Below are positions 5,522-13,579 of a DNA stretch of 22,576 bases, piece by piece; within the stretch, counting starts at the first letter, position 1, and every line of letters starts with the position of its first letter. Source of the stretch: UBA10939 sp050942745 (GTDB lineage Bacteria > Myxococcota > Myxococcia > Myxococcales > UBA5297); NCBI GenBank assembly GCA_050942745.1, contig JBMNNX010000087.1, forward strand, positions 1 to 22,576. Reading direction: 5' to 3'. The translations under genes and the position numbers were made by a program. The notes beneath the pieces were generated by a model, which searched no databases, had not been told where the DNA came from, and saw only the letters and a list, made by a program, of their open reading frames with translations.

Positions 5522-8026
5522 GTGGTCGGCTCTCCGTTCCCTCGAAAGCTCCGCACCGGCCTGCTCGTCGGGCTCGTGGTCGGCATCCTCGCGGTCCTCG
5601 CCGTGCGCCACCGACCCGTGCGCGATCCGGACAAGCCGGCGCCCGCTTCAGGCCCGCTCGCCTGGATAGAGGGCCTCGAGCTGCGCTTCCACGACCTGAT
5701 GGCGCGCCAGCACGCCCGCGCGGCCAAGGCGGCCGAGGACATCGTCTTCGCCACCATCGACGACGAGTCGATATCCCGCGTCCGCGAGAGCGTCGGCCCC
5801 TGGCCCTGGTCGCGCGAGACGCTTGGCAACATCGCGGTCGAGCTGCACCTGCTCGGCGCGAAGCTCATCGTCCTCGACGAGACCTTCGCCCAGCCCTCGC
5901 CGACGCCCGGCGACGACGCGAAGTTCGCCAAGCTGCTCGAGGAGGCGGGCGATGTCGTCCTCGGCTTCCGCTTTACCGAGATCGTCGAGGGGCAGGCCGT
6001 GCGGCCGGGCCGCTGGGCGGTGCGCCACAGCGTCCACCGCAGCCGCGCCGACGCGTTCCGCGTGGCCGGCGCCCTGCTCGCCAAGAAGGCGCTGCCCTAC
6101 CTGGTCGGCGCCGAGCCTGCGGTCGAGCTCTGGCTTGGAGGCTACCGGGACCGGAACGCGGCCGTCGAGGCGAGCGCGGCGCTTCTCGAGCCCGGCGCCG
6201 GCAAGGACCTTCAGGTGCGCGAGCTGACGGCCGAGGAGGCGCTCCACCGCGTCACCGACGAGGCGGTCTTCGCCGAGCGCAACGCGGTCGGCGCGACCGC
6301 GGCGACCGGCAGCAGCCTGAGCGCGACCTTTCGCGCCCTGCACCCGCCGGTCCCCGCGCTCGTCGCGAGCCCGGCGAGGTTCGGCTCGGTCGAGCTGCAC
6401 CCCGATCACGACGGGGTCGTGCGCGCGGTGCGCCATCTGGTCAAGTACGAGGGGCGCTACTACCCGTCGCTCGGCCTGGCCGCCTGGCTCGCCCTGAGCG
6501 GCGCGGACGAGGTGACGCTGGCCGACGGCCGCCTGAGCGCCGGCGGCAAGTCGGTGCCCGTGGACGCCAACGCGTTCGCGTTCCTCAGCTTCTACAGCCG
6601 GCCCGACTCCAGCCGCCGGGTCGATGAGCCGTACCCGTCGGTGCCGGTTTTCTCGGTCCTCAAGAGCGCCTCGCGGCGCGCCGCCGGCCGCAGCATCGAC
6701 ACGCAGCTCGCCGAGCGGGTGATGAACAAGGTCGTCTTCCTGCACCGAGAGCAGAAGGACGAGCGGTTGACCACGCCGGTCGGCGCCTCGCCGGTGGGCC
6801 CGGTCGTCGCGGCCGTCTCGCTCGAGAACCTGCGGCGGGGCGAGAGCCGGGTGCGCGCCTCGACCGACTACGACAGCGCGCTCGCCCTGGGGCTCGCGCT
6901 GCTCGGGGCGCTGCTGTCGGTGGGCCTGACCCGCTCTTCGCGGATGCGGCGCACGGCGATCCTCGAGGCGTTCGGGTCGCTGCTGGTCGCCGGCGCCTAC
7001 GCCACCTTCGCCAACCACGCCTGGCGCTCGGGCTTGTGGATAGGCACGGTCGTGCCGCTCGGCGCCTTCGTCGTCGCGCTCTCGGTATCCACCGCGATCA
7101 ACTTCGCCGACGAGTCGAAGGTCGGCAGCCTCATCCGCGAGGCGCTCGGGCGCGGCATCAGCACCGAGATAGTCGAGAAGCTGCTGCGCAACCCCCAGCT
7201 CCTCGCGCTCGAGGGCGAGCAGCGGCTGATGACCGCCTGGGTGCTCGACGTCTGCGACTTCCAGCGGCTGAGCCAGTCGATGAAGCCCCGGGCGATCGTG
7301 CACCTGATGAGCGAGCTGTTCACCGAGGTCTCCGAGGCGGTGGCCGGCACCCGCGGGCAGGTAGACAAGATGGTCGGCGACTCGGTCGTCGCCTTCTGGG
7401 GTGCGCCGCTGCCCAACGAGCGCCACGCGCTCGACGCCTGCCGCTGCGCCCTGCAGGTGCGCGATCAGCTCGCGCGCCGCAGGGCGACCTGGAAGAGCAG
7501 GTACGGGGTCGAGCTGAGGGCTCGGGCGGGCGTCTGCAGCGGCGATCTCGTGGTCGGGGAGATGGGCGCGCGCGGCGGATGCCCGCGGGTCCACTTCACG
7601 GTGCTCGGGGAGGCGATAGGCCTCGCCCGGCGGCTCGAGAGGCAGAACAAGGAGTGGGCGACCGAGATCCTGCTCTCCGAGTCGACCTTCGAGCTCGTGC
7701 GCGAGCAGATCGAGGCGCGTGAGATCGATCTGCTGCGCGTGCCCGGCCGCCAGCGGCCCATCCGCATCTTCGAGCTGATGGGGCTCAAGGGCGATGTGGA
7801 CAAGGAGCAGCGCGAGCTGATCGAGACCTTCGAGAAAGGCCTCATCGCCTATCGGCGGCGCGACTTCCAGGGGGCCATCGCGACGCTCACCGCGCTAGCA
7901 ATGAAGCACCCGACCGACGGGCCGACGAACGTCTACCTCGACCGTTGTCGCGCCTATCTGCGCAAGCCGCCTGCCGACGAGTGGGACGGGGTCTGGGACG
8001 GCGCGGGACAGGCGATCGCCGGTTGA
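5522..8026 (+). CDS. CHASE2-domain class III adenylate/guanylate cyclase
   Basis: A membrane receptor cyclase of 834 residues. Order: cytoplasmic stub and first membrane helix (about 12-30), a periplasmic CHASE2 sensor (about 45-450; IVFATIDDESI, GPWPWSRE), three membrane helices (about 454-472, 480-500, 508-530), a linker, the cyclase domain (about 570-715), and a TPR-like tail ending PPADEWDGVWDG. It would make cAMP from ATP on sensing an envelope signal. Visible residues are metal-binding D576 and D620 and purine-site K616 and T693, the pair usual in bacterial adenylate cyclases. The normal asparagine of the V-N-x-x-x-R motif is Gly700 (AIGLARRLE), although Arg704 remains, so activity may be altered. 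I chose the GTG at 5522; a TTG at 5483 would add 13 residues. Neither has a clear ribosome binding site. Confidence 0.92.
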   Translation: MVGSPFPRKLRTGLLVGLVVGILAVLAVRHRPVRDPDKPAPASGPLAWIEGLELRFHDLMARQHARAAKAAEDIVFATIDDESISRVRESVGPWPWSRETLGNIAVELHLLGAKLIVLDETFAQPSPTPGDDAKFAKLLEEAGDVVLGFRFTEIVEGQAVRPGRWAVRHSVHRSRADAFRVAGALLAKKALPYLVGAEPAVELWLGGYRDRNAAVEASAALLEPGAGKDLQVRELTAEEALHRVTDEAVFAERNAVGATAATGSSLSATFRALHPPVPALVASPARFGSVELHPDHDGVVRAVRHLVKYEGRYYPSLGLAAWLALSGADEVTLADGRLSAGGKSVPVDANAFAFLSFYSRPDSSRRVDEPYPSVPVFSVLKSASRRAAGRSIDTQLAERVMNKVVFLHREQKDERLTTPVGASPVGPVVAAVSLENLRRGESRVRASTDYDSALALGLALLGALLSVGLTRSSRMRRTAILEAFGSLLVAGAYATFANHAWRSGLWIGTVVPLGAFVVALSVSTAINFADESKVGSLIREALGRGISTEIVEKLLRNPQLLALEGEQRLMTAWVLDVCDFQRLSQSMKPRAIVHLMSELFTEVSEAVAGTRGQVDKMVGDSVVAFWGAPLPNERHALDACRCALQVRDQLARRRATWKSRYGVELRARAGVCSGDLVVGEMGARGGCPRVHFTVLGEAIGLARRLERQNKEWATEILLSESTFELVREQIEAREIDLLRVPGRQRPIRIFELMGLKGDVDKEQRELIETFEKGLIAYRRRDFQGAIATLTALAMKHPTDGPTNVYLDRCRAYLRKPPADEWDGVWDGAGQAIAG

Positions 8027-8244
8027 AAGCCCCGTGGAGGATGCCGCTCCTGCTTCGTCTTCGAGGATGAAGCTCCAGACTTCGTCGTCGAACCCGGCGT
8101 GTGTCGGAGCCGTAGCTCCAACCTTCGCCTGCCTGTGCCCGGGCGCGATTTCTTGGAGCGACCCAGCCTTCGCGCCACAATGACCCGGTCCGCGGCCACC
8201 ATCCGCGATCCCGCGCTCATCCTCCCACCTCAGAGAACCGCCCC

Positions 8245-9825
8245 GTGGCGCAGACCTCGACCGCCCAGAGCCTTCGCTCCGCCCTCAAGAGCTGGCGCCT
8301 GGGCGCTGTTACCCTCCTGTCGCTCTCGTCGGGCTTGCCGCTCGGGCTGGTGATCATCTGCGTGCCGGCGTGGATGGCCATGATCCAGGTCGACATCAAG
8401 ACCATCGGCGTCTTGACGCTCGCCCAGGTGCCCTACGCCTTCAAGTTCCTCTGGTCGCCGCTCATCGACCGGTTCCGGCCGCCGTGGCTCGGCCGCAAGC
8501 GCGGCTGGATCCTCATCGGCCAGCTCGCCCTCGCCGCGCTCACCTTCGGCCTCGCCTCGCAGGCGACCGACCCAACGGTCGGCGCGGTGGCTGCGCTCAC
8601 CGTCCTCATCGCCTTCGCCTCGGCCTCGCAGGACATCGCCATCGACGCCTACACCGTGGACGTGCTCGATCGCGAGGAGCAGGGCCTGGCGGTCGGCGCG
8701 CGCACGGCGATGTACCGCATTGGCATGTGGCTGGCCGGCGCCATCGCCATCAGCCTCGGGCCGCAGATCGGCTGGGGCATCACCCTCGGCGCGCAGGGCG
8801 TCATCTACCTGCTGCTGCTGCCGGTGACCGTCTTCGCTCCCGAGCCCAAGACCGAGGCGCCGCCGCCGCAGTCGCTGAGCGAGGCGGTCTGGGAGCCGTT
8901 CGTCGGCTTCTTGCAGAAGAACCGAGCTCTCGAGATCGTGGCCTTCCTGCTGCTCTACAAGCTCGCCGACAACCTGGCCGTCGCGCTCGTGCGACCCTTC
9001 CTCGTCGATATGGGCTACTCGGAGTGGGACGTCGGAATCGTCAGCGGCACCGTCGGCGTCCTCTTCACGCTGCTCGGCACCTTCCTCGGCAGCTTTCTCA
9101 CCAATTTCATCGGAGTCGGGCGGGCGCTCTGGTACTTCGGCGTGCTACAGGCGGTGGCCAACGTCGGCTACGCCCTCGTCGCGCAGGTGGGCGTCAACCG
9201 GCCGCTGATGTACGCGGCGATGGCGCTCGACACCGGCGCCTCCGGCATGGGCACCGGCGCCTTCATGGTCCTGCTGCTGCGCCTGACACAGAAGCGCTTC
9301 AGCGCCACGCAGTACGCGCTCTTCTCGAGCGTCTTCGCGCTCGGTCGCACCGTCGCCGGCCCCGTCGCCGGCAGCCTCGTCGACGCCATCGGCTGGCGGG
9401 ACTTCTTCCTCTTCACCATCGTCTTCAGCGCGCCCGGCCTGGCGATGCTGCAGCGCTTCGTGCCCTGGGGCGCGCGCGAGATCCCGGCCGAGATCGAGGC
9501 GGACGGCGCGCCCGCCGAGCGCAGCGGCGCTCCCGTCGGCCGGCTGGGCCTGCTCGCGCGTGGGCTGACCGGCTTCATCGTCGGGGGCCTCTCTGGCGTG
9601 CTCGCGAGCGCGACGCTCGCCGGCCTCAAGAGCGCGCGCGACGGCGGGAGCTTCGATCTCGCCGCGCCGCTCGCCCGGCTGATTCGGCCGGAGGCCCTGT
9701 CGGACTACATCGACGCCATCGGCGCCATCGCCTTCGGTCTCGTGCTCGGCTTCGGCTGGGCGGCGCACGCGGCGGCAAGGCGAGGGGGGAAGGCGGCGCC
9801 CGAGAGCGCTGTCGAGAGGGCGTGA
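8245..9825 (+). CDS. ampG: AmpG-family MFS muropeptide permease
   Basis: This 526-residue major facilitator protein has at least twelve hydrophobic segments. AmpG-type signatures are present: FLWSPLIDR near residues 67-76 in the loop after helix 2, then GRKRGWI, and SQDIAIDAYTVDVL near 130-143. Two additional hydrophobic stretches near the C-terminus (about 433-460 and 487-512) match the longer AmpG topology. AmpG imports GlcNAc-anhydroMurNAc peptides from the periplasm for peptidoglycan recycling and, in many proteobacteria, beta-lactamase induction. No ampC, ampR or ampD lies nearby. The GTG at 8245 is the first in-frame start giving a short hydrophilic N-terminus; no convincing ribosome binding site precedes it. 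A sugar or acetyl-CoA transporter (AT-1) is the alternative within the same superfamily. Confidence 0.87.
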   Translation: MAQTSTAQSLRSALKSWRLGAVTLLSLSSGLPLGLVIICVPAWMAMIQVDIKTIGVLTLAQVPYAFKFLWSPLIDRFRPPWLGRKRGWILIGQLALAALTFGLASQATDPTVGAVAALTVLIAFASASQDIAIDAYTVDVLDREEQGLAVGARTAMYRIGMWLAGAIAISLGPQIGWGITLGAQGVIYLLLLPVTVFAPEPKTEAPPPQSLSEAVWEPFVGFLQKNRALEIVAFLLLYKLADNLAVALVRPFLVDMGYSEWDVGIVSGTVGVLFTLLGTFLGSFLTNFIGVGRALWYFGVLQAVANVGYALVAQVGVNRPLMYAAMALDTGASGMGTGAFMVLLLRLTQKRFSATQYALFSSVFALGRTVAGPVAGSLVDAIGWRDFFLFTIVFSAPGLAMLQRFVPWGAREIPAEIEADGAPAERSGAPVGRLGLLARGLTGFIVGGLSGVLASATLAGLKSARDGGSFDLAAPLARLIRPEALSDYIDAIGAIAFGLVLGFGWAAHAAARRGGKAAPESAVERA

Positions 9826-10257
9826 CGGCAGCAAGCCCCGCGCTAGGACCGACGATCCGACGCGCCGGCATGGAACAGGTTGGCGGTGTGACGAGACGTC
9901 CGGAAGGCAGGGCAGGGCCAAGGTGCTCCGCCTCCGACTCTGAGCCCACCCTCATCTCCCGCGGCTTTCCCCAATCCCCGTAGCCCTGAGACGTGGGCGA
10001 GATGGAGGGCGGAGCTGTCGCCCTCCGGAGCTGCTGCCCGGTGCCCGTCCGTTTTCGGCCCTCGGTCCAGTCGGCTGGCACGGCGGCGCCGACAGGATGA
10101 ACGGGCTTGTAACAGGGGCTCTGACGGCCGATCCAGCTGCCTTGTGGCAGAAAATTCCTCCAAAAGACTACCGAGAATTACACTACGCCCCCCTTCGCGA
10201 CGTCACGAAGGGAAGCTCCGTGCTGCACACATCCCACCCGTCCAAAGGAGGGCACTG
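9826..10257. other. Long upstream region of the semialdehyde dehydrogenase gene
   Basis: I see no gene in these 432 bp. They hold a GC-rich hairpin (GGAGGGCG 10004-10011 pairing with CGCCCTCC 10019-10026, no T-run), a short CTGCC-TTGT-GGCAG hairpin near 10138-10151, the palindrome at 10191-10212, and a strong ribosome binding site AAAGGAGGG at 10244-10252. A frame runs from 10144 into the dehydrogenase, but its first part crosses the palindrome and lacks family similarity. Confidence 0.6.
10179..10212 (+). promoter_or_regulatory. Candidate -10 and near-perfect 22-bp palindrome (operator candidate)
   Basis: TACACT (10179-10184) could be a -10 element placing the start near 10191. Directly there, CCCTTCG (10191-10197) and CGAAGGG (10206-10212) flank GACGTC (10199-10204), which is itself palindromic; only one base pair of 22 breaks the symmetry. 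A dimeric repressor bound here would block the transcript. No good -35 is visible, so the promoter is less certain than the palindrome. Confidence 0.45.
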
Positions 10258-11889
10258 GTGAACAACGCCGTCTTCAGCCTCGAGGTTCCGCGCAACGAAC
10301 CGCTAGAGACCTACGCCCCGGCAACGCCTGGCCGAGCCGCGCTTGAGGCCGAGCTCGAGCGGCAGTCGCGCGAGCAGATAGAGATCCCGCTGATCATCGG
10401 CGGCAAGGAGGTTCGCACCGGGAAGGTTGGCAAGGTGGTCATGCCCTGTGAGCACGGGCATGTGCTCGCCACCTACCACCAGGCCGGCGAGCAGGAAGTC
10501 CTGCAGGCCATCGACGCGGCCCTGCGCGCGCAGCGTGCCTGGGAGCGGCTGTCCTGGGTGGAGCGCGCGTCGATAACCCTCAAGGCCGCCGAGCTGCTCT
10601 CGACCAGGTACCGCTACCGGATCAACGCGGCCACGATGCTCGGCCAGGGCAAGAGCGCCCACCAGGCCGAGATCGACTCGGCCTGCGAGACCATCGACTT
10701 CTTGCGCTTCAACGCCCACTTTGCCTCACGCATCTACTCCGAGCAGCCGCACTCGAGCGCCGATCAGCTCAACCGCATTGAGTTCCGGCCTCTCGAAGGC
10801 TTCGTCTTCGCGCTCACCCCGTTCAACTTCACCGCCATCGCCTCGAACCTGAACATGTCGGTGGTGCTGATGGGCAACACCACGGTCTGGAAGCCCTCGA
10901 CCACCGCGCTGTTGTCGAACTACCACCTGATGAATGTCTTCCAGGAGGCGGGCCTGCCCGACGGCGTCATCAACTTCGTGCCGGGCAGCGGTCCGGTGGT
11001 CGCCGGCCCCGTCCTGTCGCATCCGAGCCTGGCCGGAGTCCACTTCACAGGCTCGACCGCGACCTTCAACGGCATCTGGCGCGCCATCGCGAAGAACCTC
11101 GACACCCTGCGGACCTATCCGCGCCTCGTCGGCGAGACCGGAGGCAAGGACTTCGTCTTCGTCCACGCCTCGGCCGATCCACTCGAGGTGGCCACGGGCC
11201 TGGTGCGCGGCGCGTTCGAATACCAGGGCCAGAAGTGCTCGGCCGCCTCGCGCGCATACCTCCCGCGTTCGCTGTGGCCGCGGGTGCGCGACCTGATGCG
11301 CGAGCAGCTCGCGAGCATCCGCATGGGCGACGTGCGCGACTTCGGCAACTTCGTCAACGCCGTGATCGACGAGAAGTCGTTCGACTCGATCATGGGCTAC
11401 ATCGAGCGCGCGAAGGCCGTCCCGGGGACCGAGATCGTCGCCGGTGGCAAGGGCGACAAGTCGGTCGGCTACTTCATCGAGCCGACCGTCATCCAAACCC
11501 AGGACCCGAAGTCGGTGACGATGGAGGAGGAGATCTTCGGCCCGGTCCTCACCGTCTACGTCTACCCCGACGAGCAGTACGCCGAGACGCTCGAGGTATG
11601 CGATCAGAGCTCGCCCTACGGGCTCACCGGGGCGATCTTCGCGCGCGACCGCTATGCCATCGTCCAGGCGACCGAGGCGCTGCGCAACGCGGCCGGCAAC
11701 TTCTACATCAACGACAAGCCCACCGGCGCAGTGGTCGGCATGCAGCCATTCGGTGGCTCGCGCGCCTCGGGGACCAACGACAAGGCCGGCGGCCCGTTCA
11801 ACCTGCAGCGCTGGGTCAGCCCCCGCACGATCAAGGAGACCTTCGCCCCGGCCTGCGATTACCGATATCCGTTCCTGGCGAAGAGCTAA
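10258..11889 (+). CDS. pruA: L-glutamate gamma-semialdehyde (P5C) dehydrogenase
   Basis: This 543-residue aldehyde dehydrogenase matches the stand-alone ALDH4 type in length and motifs. It has the substrate/cofactor region LTPFNFTAIASNL (N190), the NAD site FTGS-T near 263-267, the catalytic base E293 in GETGGKDF, and the nucleophile C327 in EYQGQKCSAASR. The C-terminal motif PFGGSRASGTNDKAGG is typical of ALDH4. It oxidises glutamate semialdehyde from proline or ornithine breakdown to glutamate, producing NADH. The GTG start at 10258 has AAAGGAGGG five bases upstream. No proline dehydrogenase gene is adjacent, and it is not fused to one as in PutA, so the partner must lie elsewhere. A possible terminator lies about 240 bp downstream. 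Confidence 0.93.
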   Translation: MNNAVFSLEVPRNEPLETYAPATPGRAALEAELERQSREQIEIPLIIGGKEVRTGKVGKVVMPCEHGHVLATYHQAGEQEVLQAIDAALRAQRAWERLSWVERASITLKAAELLSTRYRYRINAATMLGQGKSAHQAEIDSACETIDFLRFNAHFASRIYSEQPHSSADQLNRIEFRPLEGFVFALTPFNFTAIASNLNMSVVLMGNTTVWKPSTTALLSNYHLMNVFQEAGLPDGVINFVPGSGPVVAGPVLSHPSLAGVHFTGSTATFNGIWRAIAKNLDTLRTYPRLVGETGGKDFVFVHASADPLEVATGLVRGAFEYQGQKCSAASRAYLPRSLWPRVRDLMREQLASIRMGDVRDFGNFVNAVIDEKSFDSIMGYIERAKAVPGTEIVAGGKGDKSVGYFIEPTVIQTQDPKSVTMEEEIFGPVLTVYVYPDEQYAETLEVCDQSSPYGLTGAIFARDRYAIVQATEALRNAAGNFYINDKPTGAVVGMQPFGGSRASGTNDKAGGPFNLQRWVSPRTIKETFAPACDYRYPFLAKS

Positions 11890-12132
11890 CGGGCCTTCGA
11901 TGAGCCGAGCACCGGTCGCCCGCGTGGTTTGCCTTCGGCGCCGCAGTGGGCACCGGGCGCGAGCTCGAGGCCCCAGGCGTTGGCCAAGGCGCGATGAGGC
12001 TCGCCCTGGCCATCGACCTACGTCGGCTGGCGGCCTTACGCCCCCGGTTTCAAGGGTGTGAGGCCGCAGTCTTCTAGGTCGAAAACGCGGGCAGTCTTTT
12101 CGGAGACAGCCCGTCTGCTGTTCCCATCCATC

Positions 12133-12175
12133 GCCCGAGCACAATCCTCCGTGGAGCGTGCTCGGGCTTCTGTTT
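12133..12175 (+). terminator. Intrinsic terminator candidate
   Basis: GCCCGAGCAC (12133-12142) pairs perfectly over 10 bp with GTGCTCGGGC (12158-12167). The loop can itself fold (TCC/GGA). The downstream tract TTCTGTTTCTT is T-rich but interrupted. It could end the pruA transcript despite being about 240 bp past its stop codon. Confidence 0.6.
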
Positions 12176-12422
12176 CTTGCACGGGCACAGCGCGTGGCGC
12201 GAGCGGCCCTGGCGCCAGCCACCAGAGCCGGGGGCGTGAGGCGGGCAATCCGAACATCGCGCAGCCGGCGAATTCGTTCCGCTCACGCTAACCGGCGGAG
12301 GGATGGAGCGCGGAGCTCCAGCTTCGCGGTGACGGACGGAGCGAAGGCAGGGAGCCGCGTGTCGCGGCGGGTCAAACGTTCAGTTTCGGAAAATGACCGT
12401 TAGGTCAGACAGATGAAACCAG

Positions 12423-12451
12423 TTGACAGCCTCAGAAAAGGATCATGCAAT
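12423..12451 (+). promoter_or_regulatory. Sigma70-type promoter candidate
   Basis: A perfect -35 TTGACA (12423-12428) is followed after exactly 17 bp by TGCAAT (12446-12451), which matches the -10 consensus at four of six positions. The predicted start near 12458 gives a leader of about 33 bases with a strong ribosome binding site before the unknown gene. Confidence 0.55.
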
Positions 12452-12490
12452 CGGCGCCCGAGGTGAGACCATCACCGGGAGGGAACCCCA

Positions 12491-13270
12491 ATGATGTCGA
12501 AGCAGGTGACCGAGAAGCTGCGCATTGCGGTCGCGAGCCTCGCGGCGCTGAACGCGCATCAGCAGAAGATCGGAAGCAAGGCCGGCGAGTTCTTGCGCCC
12601 GCACTTGAAGGAGGGCGAGGTCATGCCGGACATGGCCTTGCTGACGACGTTGTTGATACGGGCGCTCGAGTCGGTTCGCGACGAGCTGGAGCAGGCCGAG
12701 AAGAAGCACAGCTTGGAGCTCGGGCAGGACCTCGTCGCGCGTGCCGTGCGCGACGAGAAGATCGAGCCGCTGTTCGCCTCGATGGGCACGCTGCGACAGC
12801 TTCTCGGCGTGTTGGTCGGGCCCGACGCGGTCCGGCAGGCCGGCTTTGCGAGCGACACACCGCGCGACCCGATGGGCCTTCAGCGCGCGGCCGAAGCTGT
12901 CGCCGAGAAGCTGCGCGCCGGGAAGTTCGAGACCGGCCTGCCCGGCACCTTCTTCGACGCGGTCGAGTGGGCGACCCGGCTCGAGAACGAGAGTAGGGAG
13001 CTCGCGGAGGCCATCGGCGAGGTGGCGCGCGAGGCGCGCGAGACCCAGGGGACGCTTTCCGAGAAGTACCAGGCGATGGAGCGGTTCGATGAGCGCTTCA
13101 GCATCATCAACCAGCTCGCGAAGAGCTTGCTCCTGATGGCGGGCGAGGAACTGCTCGCTGCGAAGATGAGCTATTCGCGCGGTTCGTCGCGCGCGGGAGC
13201 CGAGCCGGCGCCGGGGCCGATCACAGAGGGGCCGCTGGAGCCGCCGAGCCCGGCTCCAACCGTCGGGTAA
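12491..13270 (+). CDS. Hypothetical helical protein with Pro-rich tail
   Basis: I do not recognise this 259-residue protein. Two ATG codons stand in tandem at 12491 and 12494; GGGAGGGA (12477-12484) with a six-base spacer favours the first. There is no signal peptide or membrane segment. The sequence is almost wholly helical by composition, with likely coiled-coil parts near residues 60-85 (ESVRDELEQAEKKHSLELGQ) and 155-205 (ENESRELAEAIGEVAREAR; EKYQAMERFDERFSIINQLAK). It ends in a Gly/Pro-rich, probably disordered tail (EGPLEPPSPAPTVG). It is a single-gene unit with its own promoter and a strong terminator, 310 bp before the palindrome array. A structural or scaffolding role is possible; nothing in the sequence shows an enzyme. 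Confidence 0.82.
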   Translation: MMSKQVTEKLRIAVASLAALNAHQQKIGSKAGEFLRPHLKEGEVMPDMALLTTLLIRALESVRDELEQAEKKHSLELGQDLVARAVRDEKIEPLFASMGTLRQLLGVLVGPDAVRQAGFASDTPRDPMGLQRAAEAVAEKLRAGKFETGLPGTFFDAVEWATRLENESRELAEAIGEVAREARETQGTLSEKYQAMERFDERFSIINQLAKSLLLMAGEELLAAKMSYSRGSSRAGAEPAPGPITEGPLEPPSPAPTVG

Positions 13271-13325
13271 GGAGAAGCGGTAGCCCGGGCGCCTCCCCCA
13301 CGTCCGTCGCCTACCGCGCTCCGCC

Positions 13326-13363
13326 TGATGGCCGGTGAGACTTCTCGCCGGCCATCACTTTTT
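13326..13363 (+). terminator. Strong Rho-independent terminator
   Basis: TGATGGCCGG (13326-13335) pairs perfectly over 10 bp with CCGGCCATCA (13348-13357). The loop holds a further GAGA/TCTC pairing, and CTTTTT follows directly (13358-13363). It lies 56 bp after the stop codon of the unknown helical protein gene and should end its transcript. Confidence 0.85.
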
Positions 13364-13579
13364 CGGATTCGGAACGGCCCAGTCGGCGGCGGGAACGGCG
13401 AACCAGGTCGCGGAACCGAGGCGGGCCGGCGTCGTCCCGGCAACTCGCTGGCGCGACCGGTGTGAGGCCGCGGAATCGAGGAGCGACCGTAGCCGCCCAG
13501 GCGGTCGCGCCCGGCACCCGGTTGCAGTCGTCAAAAGGTCGGCCGGTCACCCGCTCGGGGGGCATTGCGCCGCGAAGAC

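Larger units (their letters stand above)
11890..12490. other. Gene-free stretch between pruA and the unknown gene
   Basis: These 601 bp contain no open frame with credible composition or ribosome binding site. They hold a terminator-like hairpin near 12133-12175 and a promoter candidate at 12423-12451. The last part, about 12370-12450, is clearly richer in A and T than its surroundings, as promoter regions usually are. Confidence 0.6.

Noticed and set aside
5416..6084. N-terminal extension of the DGG lipoprotein gene to over 500 residues.
   Set aside because: The extension is antisense to the CHASE2 gene, has no family character, and the internal ATG at 5415 has an AGGAGG and a full lipoprotein signal peptide.
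5648..7594. A 648-codon open frame antisense to the cyclase gene.
   Set aside because: It mirrors the codon pattern of the opposite gene, is Arg/Ala/Gly/Asp-rich and shows no domain.
8153..8181. Sigma70 promoter TTGGAG-17-CACAAT before the AmpG gene.
   Set aside because: Spacing is right, but each hexamer matches weakly and the predicted leader is about 57 bases without a ribosome binding site; too weak to list.
10142..10160. Sigma54-type promoter starting at TGGCAG before pruA.
   Set aside because: The required GC dinucleotide at -12 spacing is absent (CC instead).
10144..10257. Longer start for the semialdehyde dehydrogenase.
   Set aside because: The extra 38 codons cross the palindromic operator candidate and lack family similarity; the GTG at 10258 has a strong ribosome binding site and gives the usual length.
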